Positions 49,385 through 59,969 of a DNA stretch of 64,000 nucleotides are shown here, one piece after another; the stretch's first letter is position 1, and every line of letters starts with the position of its first letter. Made by a program: the position numbers and the translations under genes. The stretch lies in the NCBI GenBank assembly GCA_030220185.1, contig JASPKZ010004202.1, positions 3,840,001 to 3,904,000 of the forward strand, read 5' to 3'. The notes beneath the pieces were generated by a model. That model searched no databases and was not told the origin of the DNA. It saw only the letters and a program-made list of their open reading frames with translations. This DNA comes from Diploptera punctata (Eukaryota > Arthropoda > Insecta > Blattodea > Blaberidae).

Positions 49385-50192
49385 ATTTAATTACTTACTC
49401 ACTGGCACTATAGAACCCGTAGGTTCATGGCCGCGCAGACATAAGCTCTCCATACATCCCTATCCTGAGCTAATGCTTTCCAATCATCCCCTGTATAATC
49501 TACTTCCCTCAAATCATAGTTAATGTTATTCTCCCACCTCATTCTTGGTCTACCAACTGGGCGTTTTCCCTCTGGCTTTCCTACAAGTAGCTTCCATGCA
49601 AGTTTTTCATTCCCCATACGTGCAACATGTCCTACCCATCGCAGTCTACGAGACTTAACTGTTCTTATTATATCTGGCTTCCTATAAAGACCATGTAGTT
49701 CATTGTTATGTAGTCTTCTCCATTCACCTGTTTGATCATCTCTCTTTGGTCCAAAAATTTTCCTAAGTACTTTATTCTCAAATACTCGTAATCTCATTTC
49801 CTCCCTTAAAGTAAGAGTCCATGTTCCATCCATAGTAATTCTGCCCAAAGGCAGGTCCTTCACTGCAATCATACCATTTTCACGCTATGCTTGCAGCTTT
49901 ACTAGGGAATTGTGTAGGTGTGGTAGCTTCCCGTTGCTTTCCACACCGGTGAAGGATGATGATAATGATAAGGATGATGATGATGGTCATATGATTTCGG
50001 GGACCGTTTGGCTTTAAAGTTTTTCTGACATTTGTCTTACAGGTGAGGAAAAACCTCGATAAAAACCTCACCCAGAAAAACTGCCCCGACCGGGGATCGA
50101 ACCCGGGCCTGCTGCGTGACAAGGCAGCACGCTACCTCGAGACCACAGCGGTGGACGAGCCCATGTTTCGCATCCATATAATATAACTGGAA
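49385..50192 (-). mobile_element. LINE-A copy split by SINE-2, minus strand
   Basis: The minus frame 49408-49872 encodes TWTLTLREEMRLRVFENKVL, KIFGPKRDDQTGEWRRLHNN, RRLRWVGHVARMGNEKLAWK, PVGRPRMRWENNINYDLREV and ends MNLRVL with a (GTAA) tail; it is intact in this part. The segment before TWTL is SINE. LINE-A resumes at 50157-50192 (LPVILYGCET region), then is truncated. Confidence 0.88.
49826..50156 (-). repeat. SINE-2 full copy inside LINE-A, minus strand
   Basis: On the minus strand: tRNA-like head GTCCACCGCTGTGGTCTCGA, B box CCCGGGTTCGATCCCCGGT, body and GATGGA-type tail. GAGTCCATGTT at 49815-49825 and GAGCCCATGTT at 50157-50167 form an 11-bp duplication with one change. 331 bp. Confidence 0.88.
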
Positions 50193-50637
50193 ATTGTATT
50201 TATTCCTCTCAAGTCTGTATAATTTAATTCACTGCAAAACATACTCCGATACACTGAAAAGAAGGGAGAAATATTCCTTCTTCCCGCCTGGAGCACTTGT
50301 GCGAATGCATCCCGAGGGAAATGTTCAGTTTAATGCGATCCGAACTCCTTCTAACTGAAATTATCCAGAAGAATCATTCGATTTACTTAGCTATCCTACC
50401 TCCCTCCCACCCCCCAAGCTCAAGAATCATTCCTTGAATTTTCTATTTATTTATGCCACGTCTTATTTGCAGTTGTTCATCCGAATTGTCAAGCTTACAG
50501 GACATGTCCATTTATCATGTCTCCTCTGTCGCAACAAAACTTAAAATATTATTTCTCGCTCTTTTCTGGACAAAAACTAATGTTCTATTGCAGTGCTACC
50601 AGATACAGTACGCATCAAAAGTGTTCTACACAGATTA
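50193..50637. other. Unassigned spacer
   Basis: No recognised repeat or exon. Confidence 0.3.
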
Positions 50638-51632
50638 CTCTTACTCACTGGCACTATCGAACCCGTAGGTTCATGGCCGCACGGACATAAGCTCTCCATA
50701 CTTCCCTATCCTGAGCTAATGCTTTCCAATCATTCCCTGTATAATCTACTTCCCTCAAATCATAGTTAATGTTATTCTCCCACCTCATTCTTCGTCTACC
50801 AACTGGGCGTTTTCCCTCTGGCTTTCCTACAAGAAGCTTCCATGCACGTCTTTCATTTCCCATACGTGCAACATGTCCTCCCCATCGCAGTCTACGAGAC
50901 TTAACTGTTCTTATTATATCTGGCTTCCTATAAATACCATGTAGTTCATTGTTATGAAGTCTTCTCCATTCACCTGTCTGTTCATCTCTCTTTTGTCCAA
51001 AAATTTTCCAAAGTACTTTATTCTCAAATACTCGTAATCTCCTTTCCTCCCTTAAAGTAAGAGCCCATGTTTCGCACCCAGATAATATAACTGGTAGAAT
51101 AATAGTTTTATATATTTTCAGCTTAACGTTTCTTGAAAGGAGTTGGGACATCAATAGTCTTTGCAGTGCATAATAGCAGGCATTTCCAGAATTGAGCCTA
51201 TGTTTAATTTCTTTGTGCATCTCATTCCTATTTCTGATTATTGTTCCTAGGTATTTGAATTCAGCCACTTCCTCAAAATTTCCCTCATTTGTCATTAGCT
51301 GTACATTTCCATTATTTAATGAATTTCTATGTGTGACCATATATTTAGTTTTATTGATATTTACTTCCAGTCCTAATTTCTTAGTGTTACTCAATAGTGT
51401 GTGCGTGTTGTCCTTTAATATCTCCTCGCTGTCGGCCAATAATACTACATCATCAGCATAAACTAACAGCTTATTAATACCATTGAGTTGTAAGCCTTCC
51501 TCATTCTCAAAAGATTTAATGGCATGCTCTAGTACAAAATTAAATAGTAGAGGAGATAGTGCATCTCCTTGCTTCAACCCATTCTGGATTTCAAAAGTGT
51601 CTGAAAACTGTTTGCCTACACGCACCCTACAA
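50638..51632 (-). mobile_element. LINE-A, longest and best-preserved copy
   Basis: 995-bp 5'-truncated insertion flanked by ACAGATTA at 50630-50637 and 51633-51640. It contains one uninterrupted frame to the natural stop. After the stop only TGCCAGTGAGTAAGAG-type sequence remains, so the 3' UTR is about 10 nt. Confidence 0.92.
50654..51625 (-). CDS. LINE-A reverse transcriptase, C-terminal 323 residues (open, truncated element)
   Basis: Residues 16-28 are GLKQGDALSPLLF (RT palm motif before the active site). Residues 55-64 are VYADDVVLLA with the catalytic YADD at 56-59. Residues 124-130 are KYLGTII. The thumb-like region runs to about 210. The post-RT domain contains RRLRWGGHVARM (244-255) and PVGRRRMRW (274-282), then NINYDLREVDYTGND and a terminal MNLRVR. 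No stop or frameshift interrupts it, but endonuclease, fingers and most of the palm upstream are missing, so it cannot support retroposition alone. The first Met is internal to the ancestral ORF2; no promoter is seen. Confidence 0.8.
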   Translation of the reverse strand: MRVGKQFSDTFEIQNGLKQGDALSPLLFNFVLEHAIKSFENEEGLQLNGINKLLVYADDVVLLADSEEILKDNTHTLLSNTKKLGLEVNINKTKYMVTHRNSLNNGNVQLMTNEGNFEEVAEFKYLGTIIRNRNEMHKEIKHRLNSGNACYYALQRLLMSQLLSRNVKLKIYKTIILPVILSGCETWALTLREERRLRVFENKVLWKIFGQKRDEQTGEWRRLHNNELHGIYRKPDIIRTVKSRRLRWGGHVARMGNERRAWKLLVGKPEGKRPVGRRRMRWENNINYDLREVDYTGNDWKALAQDREVWRAYVRAAMNLRVR

Positions 51633-51779
51633 ACAGATTAATAGAATCAATTGCAGTAAACCGTATATTTTAACCGCGCATAAAACATAAACTTGCAACA
51701 TAGCCTATTGCTTAATATACCGCAACATAGAACATCACATCACTCCATGTCATAAAGAACACTGGTTATTAGTATTTAT

Positions 51780-51955
51780 TAAAGGCTTAATTTAACTTTC
51801 ATTGGAAAGATTTTAAGTTAAAAGAAACTAATAACCTTCAAAGTTATAAATAGAGAAGCTTCTTTAAGTCTTTATATACTATTTTCACTTCTCGCAACTG
51901 GAATTCCCTACCACAAGGAATCAGGGGCTGCCGGACATTGGCATCTTTTAAAAGA
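51780..51955 (+). mobile_element. LINE-J-like coding fragment
   Basis: Near the end it encodes TIFTSRNWNSLPQGIRGCRT and LASFKRN, the C-terminal motif of LINE-J (RSWN...IRGCRTL-x-TFKSRL). Cut by SINE-2 at 51956. Confidence 0.6.
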
Positions 51956-52258
51956 AATCTCCGGTCGGGATAGTTTTTCTGGGTGAGGTTTTTACCGGGG
52001 TTTTTCCTCACCTGTAAGACAAATGTCAGGAAAACTTTAAGGCCCAAACGATCCCTGATATCATATGGCCATTATCATCATCATCATCATCTTCATTCAT
52101 ATTCATCTTATCATCATCATCATCATCCTTCACCGGTGTGGAAAGCAACGGGAAGCTGCCACACCTATAATTCTCTAGTAAATCTGCAATGCATAGCATG
52201 AAAATGCTATGATTGCAGTGAAAGACCTGCCTTCGGGCAGAATTATTATGGATGTATG
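51956..52258 (+). repeat. SINE-2 copy lacking most of its tRNA head
   Basis: CTCCGGTCGGGATAGTTTTT joins to the SINE-2 body (TTTTTCCTCACCTGTAAGAC, CATCATCATC runs, CACCGGTGTGGAAAGCAACG) and ends TTATTATGGATGTATGGA. Confidence 0.8.
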
Positions 52259-52259
52259 G

Positions 52260-52765
52260 ATTAGACATTATTTTCATTATTATTCAGTTTGACCAGATAC
52301 TTAATTGTCTTCTTCTTCTTCTTCACTTCCTGGTTTAGGCAAGAGTTGCCTATTCCGTCTTCACTAATAGATCTAAGACCATCTCTTCCGAGGACGTCCG
52401 ACATCTCTTCTTCCTCTTGGAAAATAATGGAAGATTTTATTTGGTATTCTACTTTCTTCCATTCTTTCTACTTGTTCTTTCCACTGTATCTTGTTTTTAA
52501 ATATCTTTTCTTTTATGGAGTAGATCTGCAGTTCTTCACGGATATCCTCGTTTCTTATCTGGTCCATTGTAGTGCAGCCTTTTACTCTTCTTAAAAATTT
52601 CATCTCGGCTGCTTGGATTTTACAGATACTTAATTGTTCAGTACGTAATTGTTATTTTTTGTATTTAAATACAAGATATGTTTGTCCTGGTGAGTGGAAG
52701 AAAAGGCTAGTCGGCCTTAACTCCACCAGGCTAAATAAATCTATTCTATTCTATCTCAAAATAGT
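52260..52765 (+). mobile_element. LINE-K 3' UTR split by LINE-D
   Basis: 52260-52308 and 52638-52765 together form one unit of the LINE-K 3' UTR also seen at 38611-40012 (GTTTGTCCTGGTGAGTGGAA, CTAAATAAATC). CAGATACTTAATTGT at 52294-52308 and 52623-52637 is an exact 15-bp duplication. Confidence 0.85.
52309..52622 (-). mobile_element. LINE-D 3' end inside LINE-K UTR
   Basis: The minus frame 52373-52603 encodes MKFLRRVKGCTTMDQIRNED, FKNKIQWKEQVERMEESRIP, NKIFHYFPRGRRDVGRPRKR and WS. Upstream KIQAAE is in frame; the (GAA)n tail is at the left end. 314 bp, 5'-truncated. Confidence 0.88.
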
Positions 52766-53982
52766 CCCATATCATATGTGTTGAATTGTCTGGGACACCC
52801 TGTATCTAATAATACACGAGCGAATAGATGAAAGAAACCACAGAGTTGATATCGCTTTATGAATGTATTTATCAAACCCTAATCTAAATGTTAATATACT
52901 ATAGTTGATAGTTTACAATTGTGTTTCTATTTGAAAATGTGCCTGAAAGAGACTTACATCTGTGGCAGTTGCAATGTAATGGATTCAGAGTTATGTAAAT
53001 ATTTACACAAAGGTATATTTTACAAAAGATACGGGAATTGAAACCAACCCACACGGCCTGATCATTGATCAGTAATTTCCATAAAATCGACATCCACAGT
53101 TTGGTGTTGCTGAAAAACGTATTTATTTCCACCAATACCAACTCTATAACGCGCAGGATAATATTCCAACTATTTAAAGCGCTAAGACGCTTTAGATTTT
53201 ATTTCTTACCCCTAAAACCGTATTTATCCCCATATGAAAATAATAAGGGATTTTATTTAATATTTAAATACGATTATATTTATTTTTATTAACCTTTTCA
53301 CTGCTGAGATATTTCCAGCCTTTAAAAACCCTCCTTGCTCAATACAGGGAGAAATATGGAAAAAGTTTATTTAGGTTCCTAAGGGATGGCAGTACATGTC
53401 TGCTTAGTTTGAAAGCAATGCAATACGTATTATATAACTAGCAGGCGTTTGGAGTTGAGAATGGATATACACGCCCATAGCACGGCAAGCATTTTCTTTG
53501 CCAACGGATATACCAGTTCGTAGCAGTGTAAAGCTTAAGAATGGAAATAATATTGATTTAGAGAATTCAATTTTTTTTAAATATATAAAAAAATTCAAAC
53601 TGGTCAATATAAACTGTTAATACAGTTGGATGTATTTCTAACTGATTTAAAATACGTAAAAATACTTTAAATATTTGAATTGATATTTTTATAAACAAAT
53701 AAGTGGGATTGGACGAATTGGATGGGAGTCAGCCAGTAGTACTCCTTCCTTTTCAGTTGGACCAATCAGAACTTCCAGATTATAATAGAAATGAAATGGG
53801 ATTTTTTCCCAGAACAAAAAGATGGCTACAATACTTGAAAGAAGTTAGACATGTTAAACAACGGCTCATCAAGAAATAAGAGAATTATTATTCATTTCTT
53901 GATATTAGTTGACAAAATGGTGTCAACGTTATGGAAAATAATATTGTAGTATAAATTTAATTCATGTGGAGAATAAATCTAC
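52766..53982. other. Longest low-repeat stretch; no gene recognised
   Basis: I recognise no repeat family or exon here, other than GGGACACCCTGTA at about 52791, a mariner-type terminus without partner. Open frames are short and AT-rich. Confidence 0.35.
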
Positions 53983-54443
53983 ATCAGTTAGGAAAAACCG
54001 GGTAAGTCTTCAAAGTGATTTTCATAGGAGAGCAAAAACTAGTTCAATGACTTACATCAAAGAGTGCATACATCGAAAATGCAATGCTTAATAACACCGT
54101 CACTATTCGCTTGACGACTTACCCGTTTTTACCGAACGTGCATCGGACTAAAAGCTATCGGGAGATGTTAACCCTTAAATTGGCAAAACACAAATTTCTT
54201 CTCTTAGTTATTTAAATGTGGCGGACCACAGTGAAACGGAATCTTGTATAACTGTTATTATTACGTATATTGTATAATTATACACATATTTAAGTGGTTT
54301 CTTTTAATTCGTGTTCTTCTGAATTATTTAAAATATTAAATTAATTAAACCAACTGATGTATCCAAAAGGATACATTACGAATTTAAGGGTTAATAACTC
54401 ATTTTCGACCAAAAGTTGACTTACCCGGTTTTTCCTAACTGAT
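53983..54443. mobile_element. MITE with perfect 26-bp inverted ends
   Basis: ATCAGTTAGGAAAAACCGGG and TAAGTC at 53983-54008 is exactly inverted at 54418-54443. No coding capacity. It contains a second MITE. The flanking duplication is unclear, so the superfamily is open. Confidence 0.8.
54172..54390. mobile_element. piggyBac-like MITE nested in the 53983 MITE
   Basis: 219 bp beginning CCCTTAAATTGGC and ending GAATTTAAGGG, flanked on both sides by TTAA (54168-54171, 54391-54394). CCCTT/AAGGG ends with TTAA duplication are the piggyBac signature. The interior TTAAATGTGGCGGACCACAG is shared with 60170-60372. Confidence 0.75.
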
Positions 54444-54756
54444 ATAGAAATAATCCATAAACTGAAAATAAAGTGTTAGTGAACAATTGACCGTTGGAAA
54501 CAGTCATCCATTAAATATACGAGTATGAAGTAATAATCTTCTATAAGTGAAATTTATTAATTTAAGCCGGAATATTTTAAATTATTGATCATTTACAAGA
54601 TTCATCTAAACAGAAGTGAAAACTTTAATAAAATGACATTTAATTTAACTGTTAACAAAGTGTCGTTATTTGTTTATGTAAGAAACTTTCCCTCATTCCC
54701 CTGACTGGAGTCATTAGTGCTGTGGCAAATAACAGTGATTTTAAATTATTACAATC
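54444..54756. other. Unassigned spacer
   Basis: No gene or recognised repeat. Confidence 0.3.
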
Positions 54757-54764
54757 ATATATCT

Positions 54765-55027
54765 AGACTGCGATGGGCAGGACATGTTGCACGTATGGAG
54801 AATGAAAGACTTGCATGTAAAATTCTTGTAGGAAAGCCAGAGGGAAAACGCCCAGTTGGTAGACCAAGAATGAGGTGGGAGAACAACATTAACTATGATT
54901 TGAGGGAAGTAGATTATACAGGGAATGATTGGAAAGCATTAGCTCAGGATAGGGATGTATGGAGAGCTTATGTCCGCGCGGCCATGAACCTACGGGTTCG
55001 ATAGTGCCAGTGAGTAAGTAAGTAAGT
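54765..55027 (+). mobile_element. LINE-A 3' end with 8-bp duplication
   Basis: Open frame from RLRWAGHVARMENERLACKI through PVGRPRMRWENNINYDLREV to MNLRVR and stop, tail (GTAA)n. ATATATCT at 54757-54764 and 55028-55035. Only 263 bp but intact. Confidence 0.9.
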
Positions 55028-55146
55028 ATATATCTTCAACGCGGGATATCACTACCGACATCCCCTTCACCCGGAACTTGTGCCAAACTGTGCATATGAT
55101 CCTTTTCGGCTAAGAAAATATAAAATTTCGTCTCACAAGAATTATG

Positions 55147-55432
55147 TAAACTAAAGGTTGTCCCACTGCGCTGAAAGCCGGAAGGTCGAGGATTCGAGCC
55201 CCGTGTGAGTCAGGATTTTTAAACTGACCCAATCCCTCTGGCGGCACTATGGTCCTGGAGTCGACTCAGCCGCAAACGGAAATGAGTACCAGACACTTGT
55301 TCTGGGGGTAAAGTCGGCCGTCACGCAGGCTGACAATCGGTTGACATCAAGTGCCGATTGTCTAGAAAAAGTGGGAGCATTAACCTCCTACTACCCCAAG
55401 GGCCTCCTGAGGCCTGTCGTGAGATGTCTGAA
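55147..55432 (+). repeat. SINE-4 copy
   Basis: Matches 31866-32173: GGTCGAGGATTCGAGCCCCG (B-box-like), TCAGGATTTTTAAACTGACC, GTGCCGATTGTCTAGAAAAA, CCTGTCGTGAGATGTC. The head before the B box is degraded. Confidence 0.8.
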
Positions 55433-55760
55433 AAAAAAAGGCTATCCTCTCTTATAGTGTCCCTCATCGAAACAAAACCACGTGACCTGCTCGCTTTTAA
55501 TTGGTTATGGACACCGACGTACGATGTAGAAGCAATAAGCACGCGAAAAAGTAGTTCACTTCATTAGATAAAAAAATATGTCCTCTGAATATACTTGTTA
55601 TTCTTCGTGAATGAAAATAATATTCAAAACATAAAATACATTCTAAAATATATCTAATCAATATTTACAACTTAAAATAGTTTATTACGTATGGATGATG
55701 TCAATACTAATAAAATTCATATCAAATTCCGTTGGGGTGAATAGTCATAAAATAAATGTT
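55433..55760. other. Unassigned spacer
   Basis: No gene. TATGGATGATGT at 55690-55701 recurs at about 56079, flanking the palindromic module region. Confidence 0.3.
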
Positions 55761-56069
55761 AAAAATTAAAATGTACCTGTTGGCAGGTGCCGTCGTCCTC
55801 AACTTTGTTAAAATGATGTATATATAAAATATTAACTGGAGGCCTTTCGGAAGTTAACTTCCATCATCAGCAGGCTGAGCTTCTGCTACTAGTTTTTGTT
55901 GTTTACGACGATGTAGACTGTAAGTGTCTGTAGCAGCAACCAGTAGCAGAAGCTCATCCTGCTGATGATGGAAATTAACTTCCGAAAGGCATCCAGTTAA
56001 TATTTTATAAACATCATTTTAACAAAGTTGAGGACAACGGCACCTGCCAACAGGTACATTTTAATTTTT
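55761..56069. repeat. Palindromic module with CTGATGA/GAAA core
   Basis: Arms AAAAATTAAAATGTACCTGT to AGCTTCTGCTACTGG-like on the left are mirrored on the right to ACAGGTACATTTTAATTTTT; the loop is about 75 bp. Both arms, read toward the ends, contain CTGATGA, T, a GGAA(G) stem closed by TTAA-type loop, CTTCC and GAAA (plus 55962-55987; minus 55870-55855). Confidence 0.75.
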
Positions 56070-56085
56070 TAATTTTATCATATGG

Positions 56086-56855
56086 ATGATGTATTTGAGT
56101 CATGCTTCAGTCGATTCCATGCAACAAAATGGCTGAAGGTGTCGAGTCTTCCGTTGCTGTGTCGCCATCTAAATTTTTAAAACACAACTCTGGCAAACCT
56201 TTGACTAGTGGTAAAAAAACAGTTATTTTAAATGTATTTCACAAGTTCAGTGAAAAATCTCACCCCAGCTTTCTTGTAATCTACCCCATTCAAGATCACA
56301 TGTCTTATATACTTCACACGTGCTCCCTGTCAATGTGATAGTAATTGTGGCGCGTATGGCGGAAGGATACAATTGATGTTTGTTTATTTTAGGATCACTC
56401 TAAGAGAATTCTTCAGTAAGTCTAAGTTATTGTCTGATTTTATGGGTTTGCGGAATATAATGCGGCGCGCTATCGGATGCTCGTTTCCACCTTGTTTTCT
56501 AGTAATAAACACAGCAGATGTTCGCGTAAAACTTTCACAATAACTTTACTTGATTCGCATAAACTTTCAACGACACTTTACACACAACTTGCTGCAATAA
56601 TTAATCTGGTTTCACAGTTATCTCCAGTCACTAACGATTTAATTTGCCACACTATGTCGCTGTTATAAAACAACTGACTGCCATGATAAATTGTACAAAT
56701 AAAAAGGAAATCATGAATTTAGAAATTCCATAGGAAACAAATTTAATTCGTAAGTTCGTCGTTCAACCAACAGAGGGAGCAGAAATCAACCTATAGGATT
56801 ACAAACTGCCGAATCAACAGTTAAAAGAATTGATAATGGTACATAACGTATCAAA
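56086..56855. other. Spacer with possible transposase-like N-terminal fragment
   Basis: At about 56144-56270 the plus strand reads MAEGVESSVAVSPSKFLKHN, SGKPLTSGKKTVILNVFHKF and SEKSHPSF. From memory, a G-K/R-P-L-T-S-G-x-K-x-x-x-L-N-V-F segment opens some insect transposase-like proteins. I cannot verify this and no catalytic domain follows. Confidence 0.3.
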
Positions 56856-57559
56856 TAACACTAAGCAATTAGGACTGGAAATAATATCAATAAAACTAAT
56901 GAGGGAAATTTTGAGGAAGTGGCTGAATTCAAATACCTAGGAACAATAATCACAAATAGGAATGAGATGCACAAATAAATTAAACATAGGCTCAATTCTG
57001 GAAATGCGTGCTATTATGCATTGCAGAGACTCTTGCAGTCCCAACTCCTTTAAAAAAAACGTTAAATTGAAAATATATAAAACTATTATTCTACCAGTTA
57101 TATTGTATGGATGCGAAACATGGGCTCTTACTTTAAGGGAGGAAAGGAGATTACAAGTATTTGAGAATAAAGTACTTAGGAATTTTTTTGGATCAAAGAG
57201 AGATGAACAGACAGGTGAATGGAGAAGACTACACAACAATGAACTACATGGACTTTATAGGAAGCCAGATATAATAAGAACAGCTAAGTCTTGTAGACTG
57301 CGATGGGCAGGACTTGTTGCACGTATGGGGAGTGAAAGACTTGCATGGAAGCTTCTTGTAGGGAAGCCAGAGGGAAAACGCCCAGTTGGTAGACTAAGAA
57401 TGAGGTGGGAGAATAACATTAACTATGATTTGAGGGAAGTAGATTATATAGGAAATGATTGGAAGGCATTAGCTCAGGATAGGGATGTATGGATAACTTA
57501 TGTCCGAGCGGCCATGAACCTACGGGTTCGATAGTGCCAGTGAGTAAGTAAGTAACATT
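56856..57559 (+). mobile_element. LINE-A copy with long open frame (190 codons)
   Basis: The frame 56962-57534 reads LKIYKTIILPVILYGCETWA, LTLREERRLQVFENKVLRNF, TGEWRRLHNNELHGLYRKPD, RLRWAGLVARMGSERLAWKL, PVGRLRMRWENNINYDLREV and ends MNLRVR. The H of GHVARM is replaced by L. 56884-56960 carries the earlier KYLGTIITNRNEM in another frame. ACGTATCAAA at 56846-56855 and 57560-57569 is the duplication. 704 bp. Confidence 0.9.
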
Positions 57560-57602
57560 ACGTATCAAAACCGGTCTTTAAGAAATCTTCTTCTTGTATC
57601 TT

Positions 57603-57965
57603 GTAAGCCTATGTTTCCCTTAACAGAGATTTAGGCGCTCTCCCCCTACAGGGGAGAATTTGAACCATACTAATATTGTTACACTTGTTTTCGTATAGAT
57701 GTCATTTTGAGTGGTCCGTGGTCAGCGTTCCGCCTAATGCTGACATCTAGGAAACCAAGGTAGTACTAGGACGGGAAAATTCTGTAAATTTGCTTAGAGG
57801 CATTTTCATTCAGGCTTAAGGATCTTTTACTAGCCTGAAAATCTTCAGACTCGGGACCCACGGCTTAAAGTCCCTCCCGGAGAACTTGCTCCTTGGATTT
57901 TTCCATCCTAAAAAGTCCATCGACTCCGGCCGGGTTTGAACCCGCGACCCTCGGAACCAGAGGCA
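57603..57965 (-). repeat. SINE-1 copy, minus strand, head truncated
   Basis: On the minus strand the B box GGGTTTGAACCC-type motif and whole body are present, ending at TGTAAGCC. The A-box part of the head is lost at about 57965. Confidence 0.85.
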
Positions 57966-59210
57966 TTCTACAAATGTGAAATGAGTCACGAAAATTCTAA
58001 CTATCTGCTAATTAAAATTAACTTGATAGTGTCACTTTCGTCAAATATTAGCCCTTTAATTGGTAAAACACTATCTATCTATCTATCTGTCTATATATCT
58101 ATCTATCTATCCTGCGGGAGTGTTGAATGCGGCCTGTTAGGGCGACTACAAAGTCTCTTTTGGGTGTTCAATAGATTTTATTAGACACCCACGGGTTCCA
58201 AGGCTTTCGCCTTTCAGTCCCGCTAATTTTGAAAAATGGGCCGAAAAAAATACTTTAAAAGAGTGTAACATGCGTGAAAAATGATAGCAGCACGGCAGCA
58301 TGTATTAATTTGGTGTAAGGTGGTGTTAGATTCGGACCGGTGAGAAGCTGCGTTATCATAGATGGTGTGATAATAGTGTATAATCGGTGTTTGAGCCCTA
58401 AGGAATGAAGCCAGTACCCGCGCATGTTGGTGTTAATTTAAAGTGTGATATTTTGGTGTTTTATTTCTGTTTTTAATTAAAGCAGAATTTTAATATTATA
58501 ATAGATATGAAAGTTAAAGTTAATAATTTGGTATTTTAAAATTATTTTAATAATATTCAAATATAACTTACATAAATAAAAACATCTAAATATTTCATTG
58601 TTGGTTATTGTTGAATAAAAATGGCTCAGTGACAATAGAAATTGTATTACATAATGCTTTTAAAAATTGTTTCAAGTCATTGTTGTCAAAATTATAAATC
58701 CTTCTGTTATAACTGTAATAAGAACACCTGCTTAACTTCAGATTCTTAAATGAAAGTAAACTAAACTCTGATTGGGTGTTAAAACAATTAACTTTCTTAT
58801 TTAACAAATCAAATTAAACCTTATATTTAAAAGCAGTATTAACCAATAGAATTTAAAAATAACATCATGTGATGTAAATAAAAGAATTACACTAGTCATT
58901 CTGCATACAACTTTCAACAAAAATAGTGGCAAAGAGAGCTCTTCTGATAAAGTGTAATGTGTAATACAAGAAGAATAATTGATTCAAGAAAAGAAAATAA
59001 TTTAATTTTAATTGACGGTGAAGAATAATACCACCTACATTTACTTGATCTGACGGAAAATTAAGGAGTGAATAAATTTGCAATTATTTCTACAAGAAAC
59101 ATGTTTTAGTAACTTTGAAGAGCTTTCCTATCCAGTGTACTAACTTCCGACCCTGAGAAGAGAGTCTGGCTGTACCGAAAATTAAACCCATCTGAACCAG
59201 TAATTCTTTT
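57966..59210. other. Unassigned region with (TATC)n
   Basis: A CTAT/TATC tetranucleotide array lies at 58074-58112. The rest is AT-rich with no recognised repeat or exon. Confidence 0.3.
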
Positions 59211-59211
59211 T

Positions 59212-59571
59212 TTGGTCACAAATCCTTCTTCAAAATGTTACTACAACATCGGGCATGAAGAGAATAACTACTTCAAAACGTCATCACAACGTGGGACAAA
59301 GCAAATTTATGTCTTCATAATTATGTGGCAGATATGTGCTATATTTAGTTGTTTAATTGGCTGGGACAAGACCAGACATAGGGGTTGCAAGAGCAGAGCT
59401 ACCCTTTATGTACCCATACGCATTGTCCCCCAACCCGCCGAGCGCACACTCATTTTGACCCGGATGCACACTCGGCAACGAGGAGGAATGAACCTGTCTC
59501 TTCCAGCTGCTTTAGAGACATCAATGCCCTCTTCAGCCCACCTATATTGTTTTCTAATTGAGGTTAAGTAA
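59212..59571 (+). other. 119-codon open frame of unknown nature
   Basis: Starts MVTNPSSKCYYNIGHEENNY and ends SSAHLYCFLIEVK. It has four closely spaced charged or Cys-rich turns (RHRGCKSRATL) but no motif I know, no promoter or splice signals I can defend, and no second copy. It may be chance. Not called as a gene. Confidence 0.15.
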
Positions 59572-59589
59572 TGATCCAGCTGCCAGTTA

Positions 59590-59873
59590 CATCATAACAC
59601 CAGGTTACACCAGATGGGATCGGAAAAGGAACACCGATATCTTAAAAGAATTGAAGACTACGCCAATTTTGGAATATATTAAACAGTGCCAACTAAATGG
59701 GAAACACCATCTTGAAAGAATGAGTTCAAATCGGATCCCCAAAGCTGTTTATAATTACATACCAAGAGGACGAAGATCACTGGGCCGTCCTATGAAACGC
59801 TGGAGGGAAAAATTTTCTATAGGATCATAACAAGCCTTGGCCTAATACTTGGAAGGAAGAAGAAGAATATCAG
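59590..59873 (+). mobile_element. LINE-D 3' end
   Basis: The frame to 59830 encodes TRWDRKRNTDILKELKTTPI, LEYIKQCQLNGKHHLERMSS, NRIPKAVYNYIPRGRRSLGR, PMKRWREKFSIGS and a stop; ends in GAAGGAAGAAGAAGAAT. Nearly the same sequence recurs at 60950-61225. Confidence 0.8.
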
Positions 59874-59969
59874 GAGACAAAGATCAAGTCATTTAGCATT
59901 AACAAGCTTTGGCTGGGTTCTTTGTTTTGTTTTTGTTTGGCAACGTGTAGCATCGTCCAGTGCGCTGCA

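Noticed and set aside
51192..51461. Plus-strand open frames opposite LINE-A, LINE-D and LINE-J (for example 51192-51461, 5529-5858, 3310-3537)
   Set aside because: They are antisense shadows of the LINE coding strand, recur in every copy and have no independent motif.
59212..59571. Host protein-coding gene of 119 codons
   Set aside because: No motif, repeat copy, splice structure or codon evidence; random open frames of this length are expected in 64 kb.
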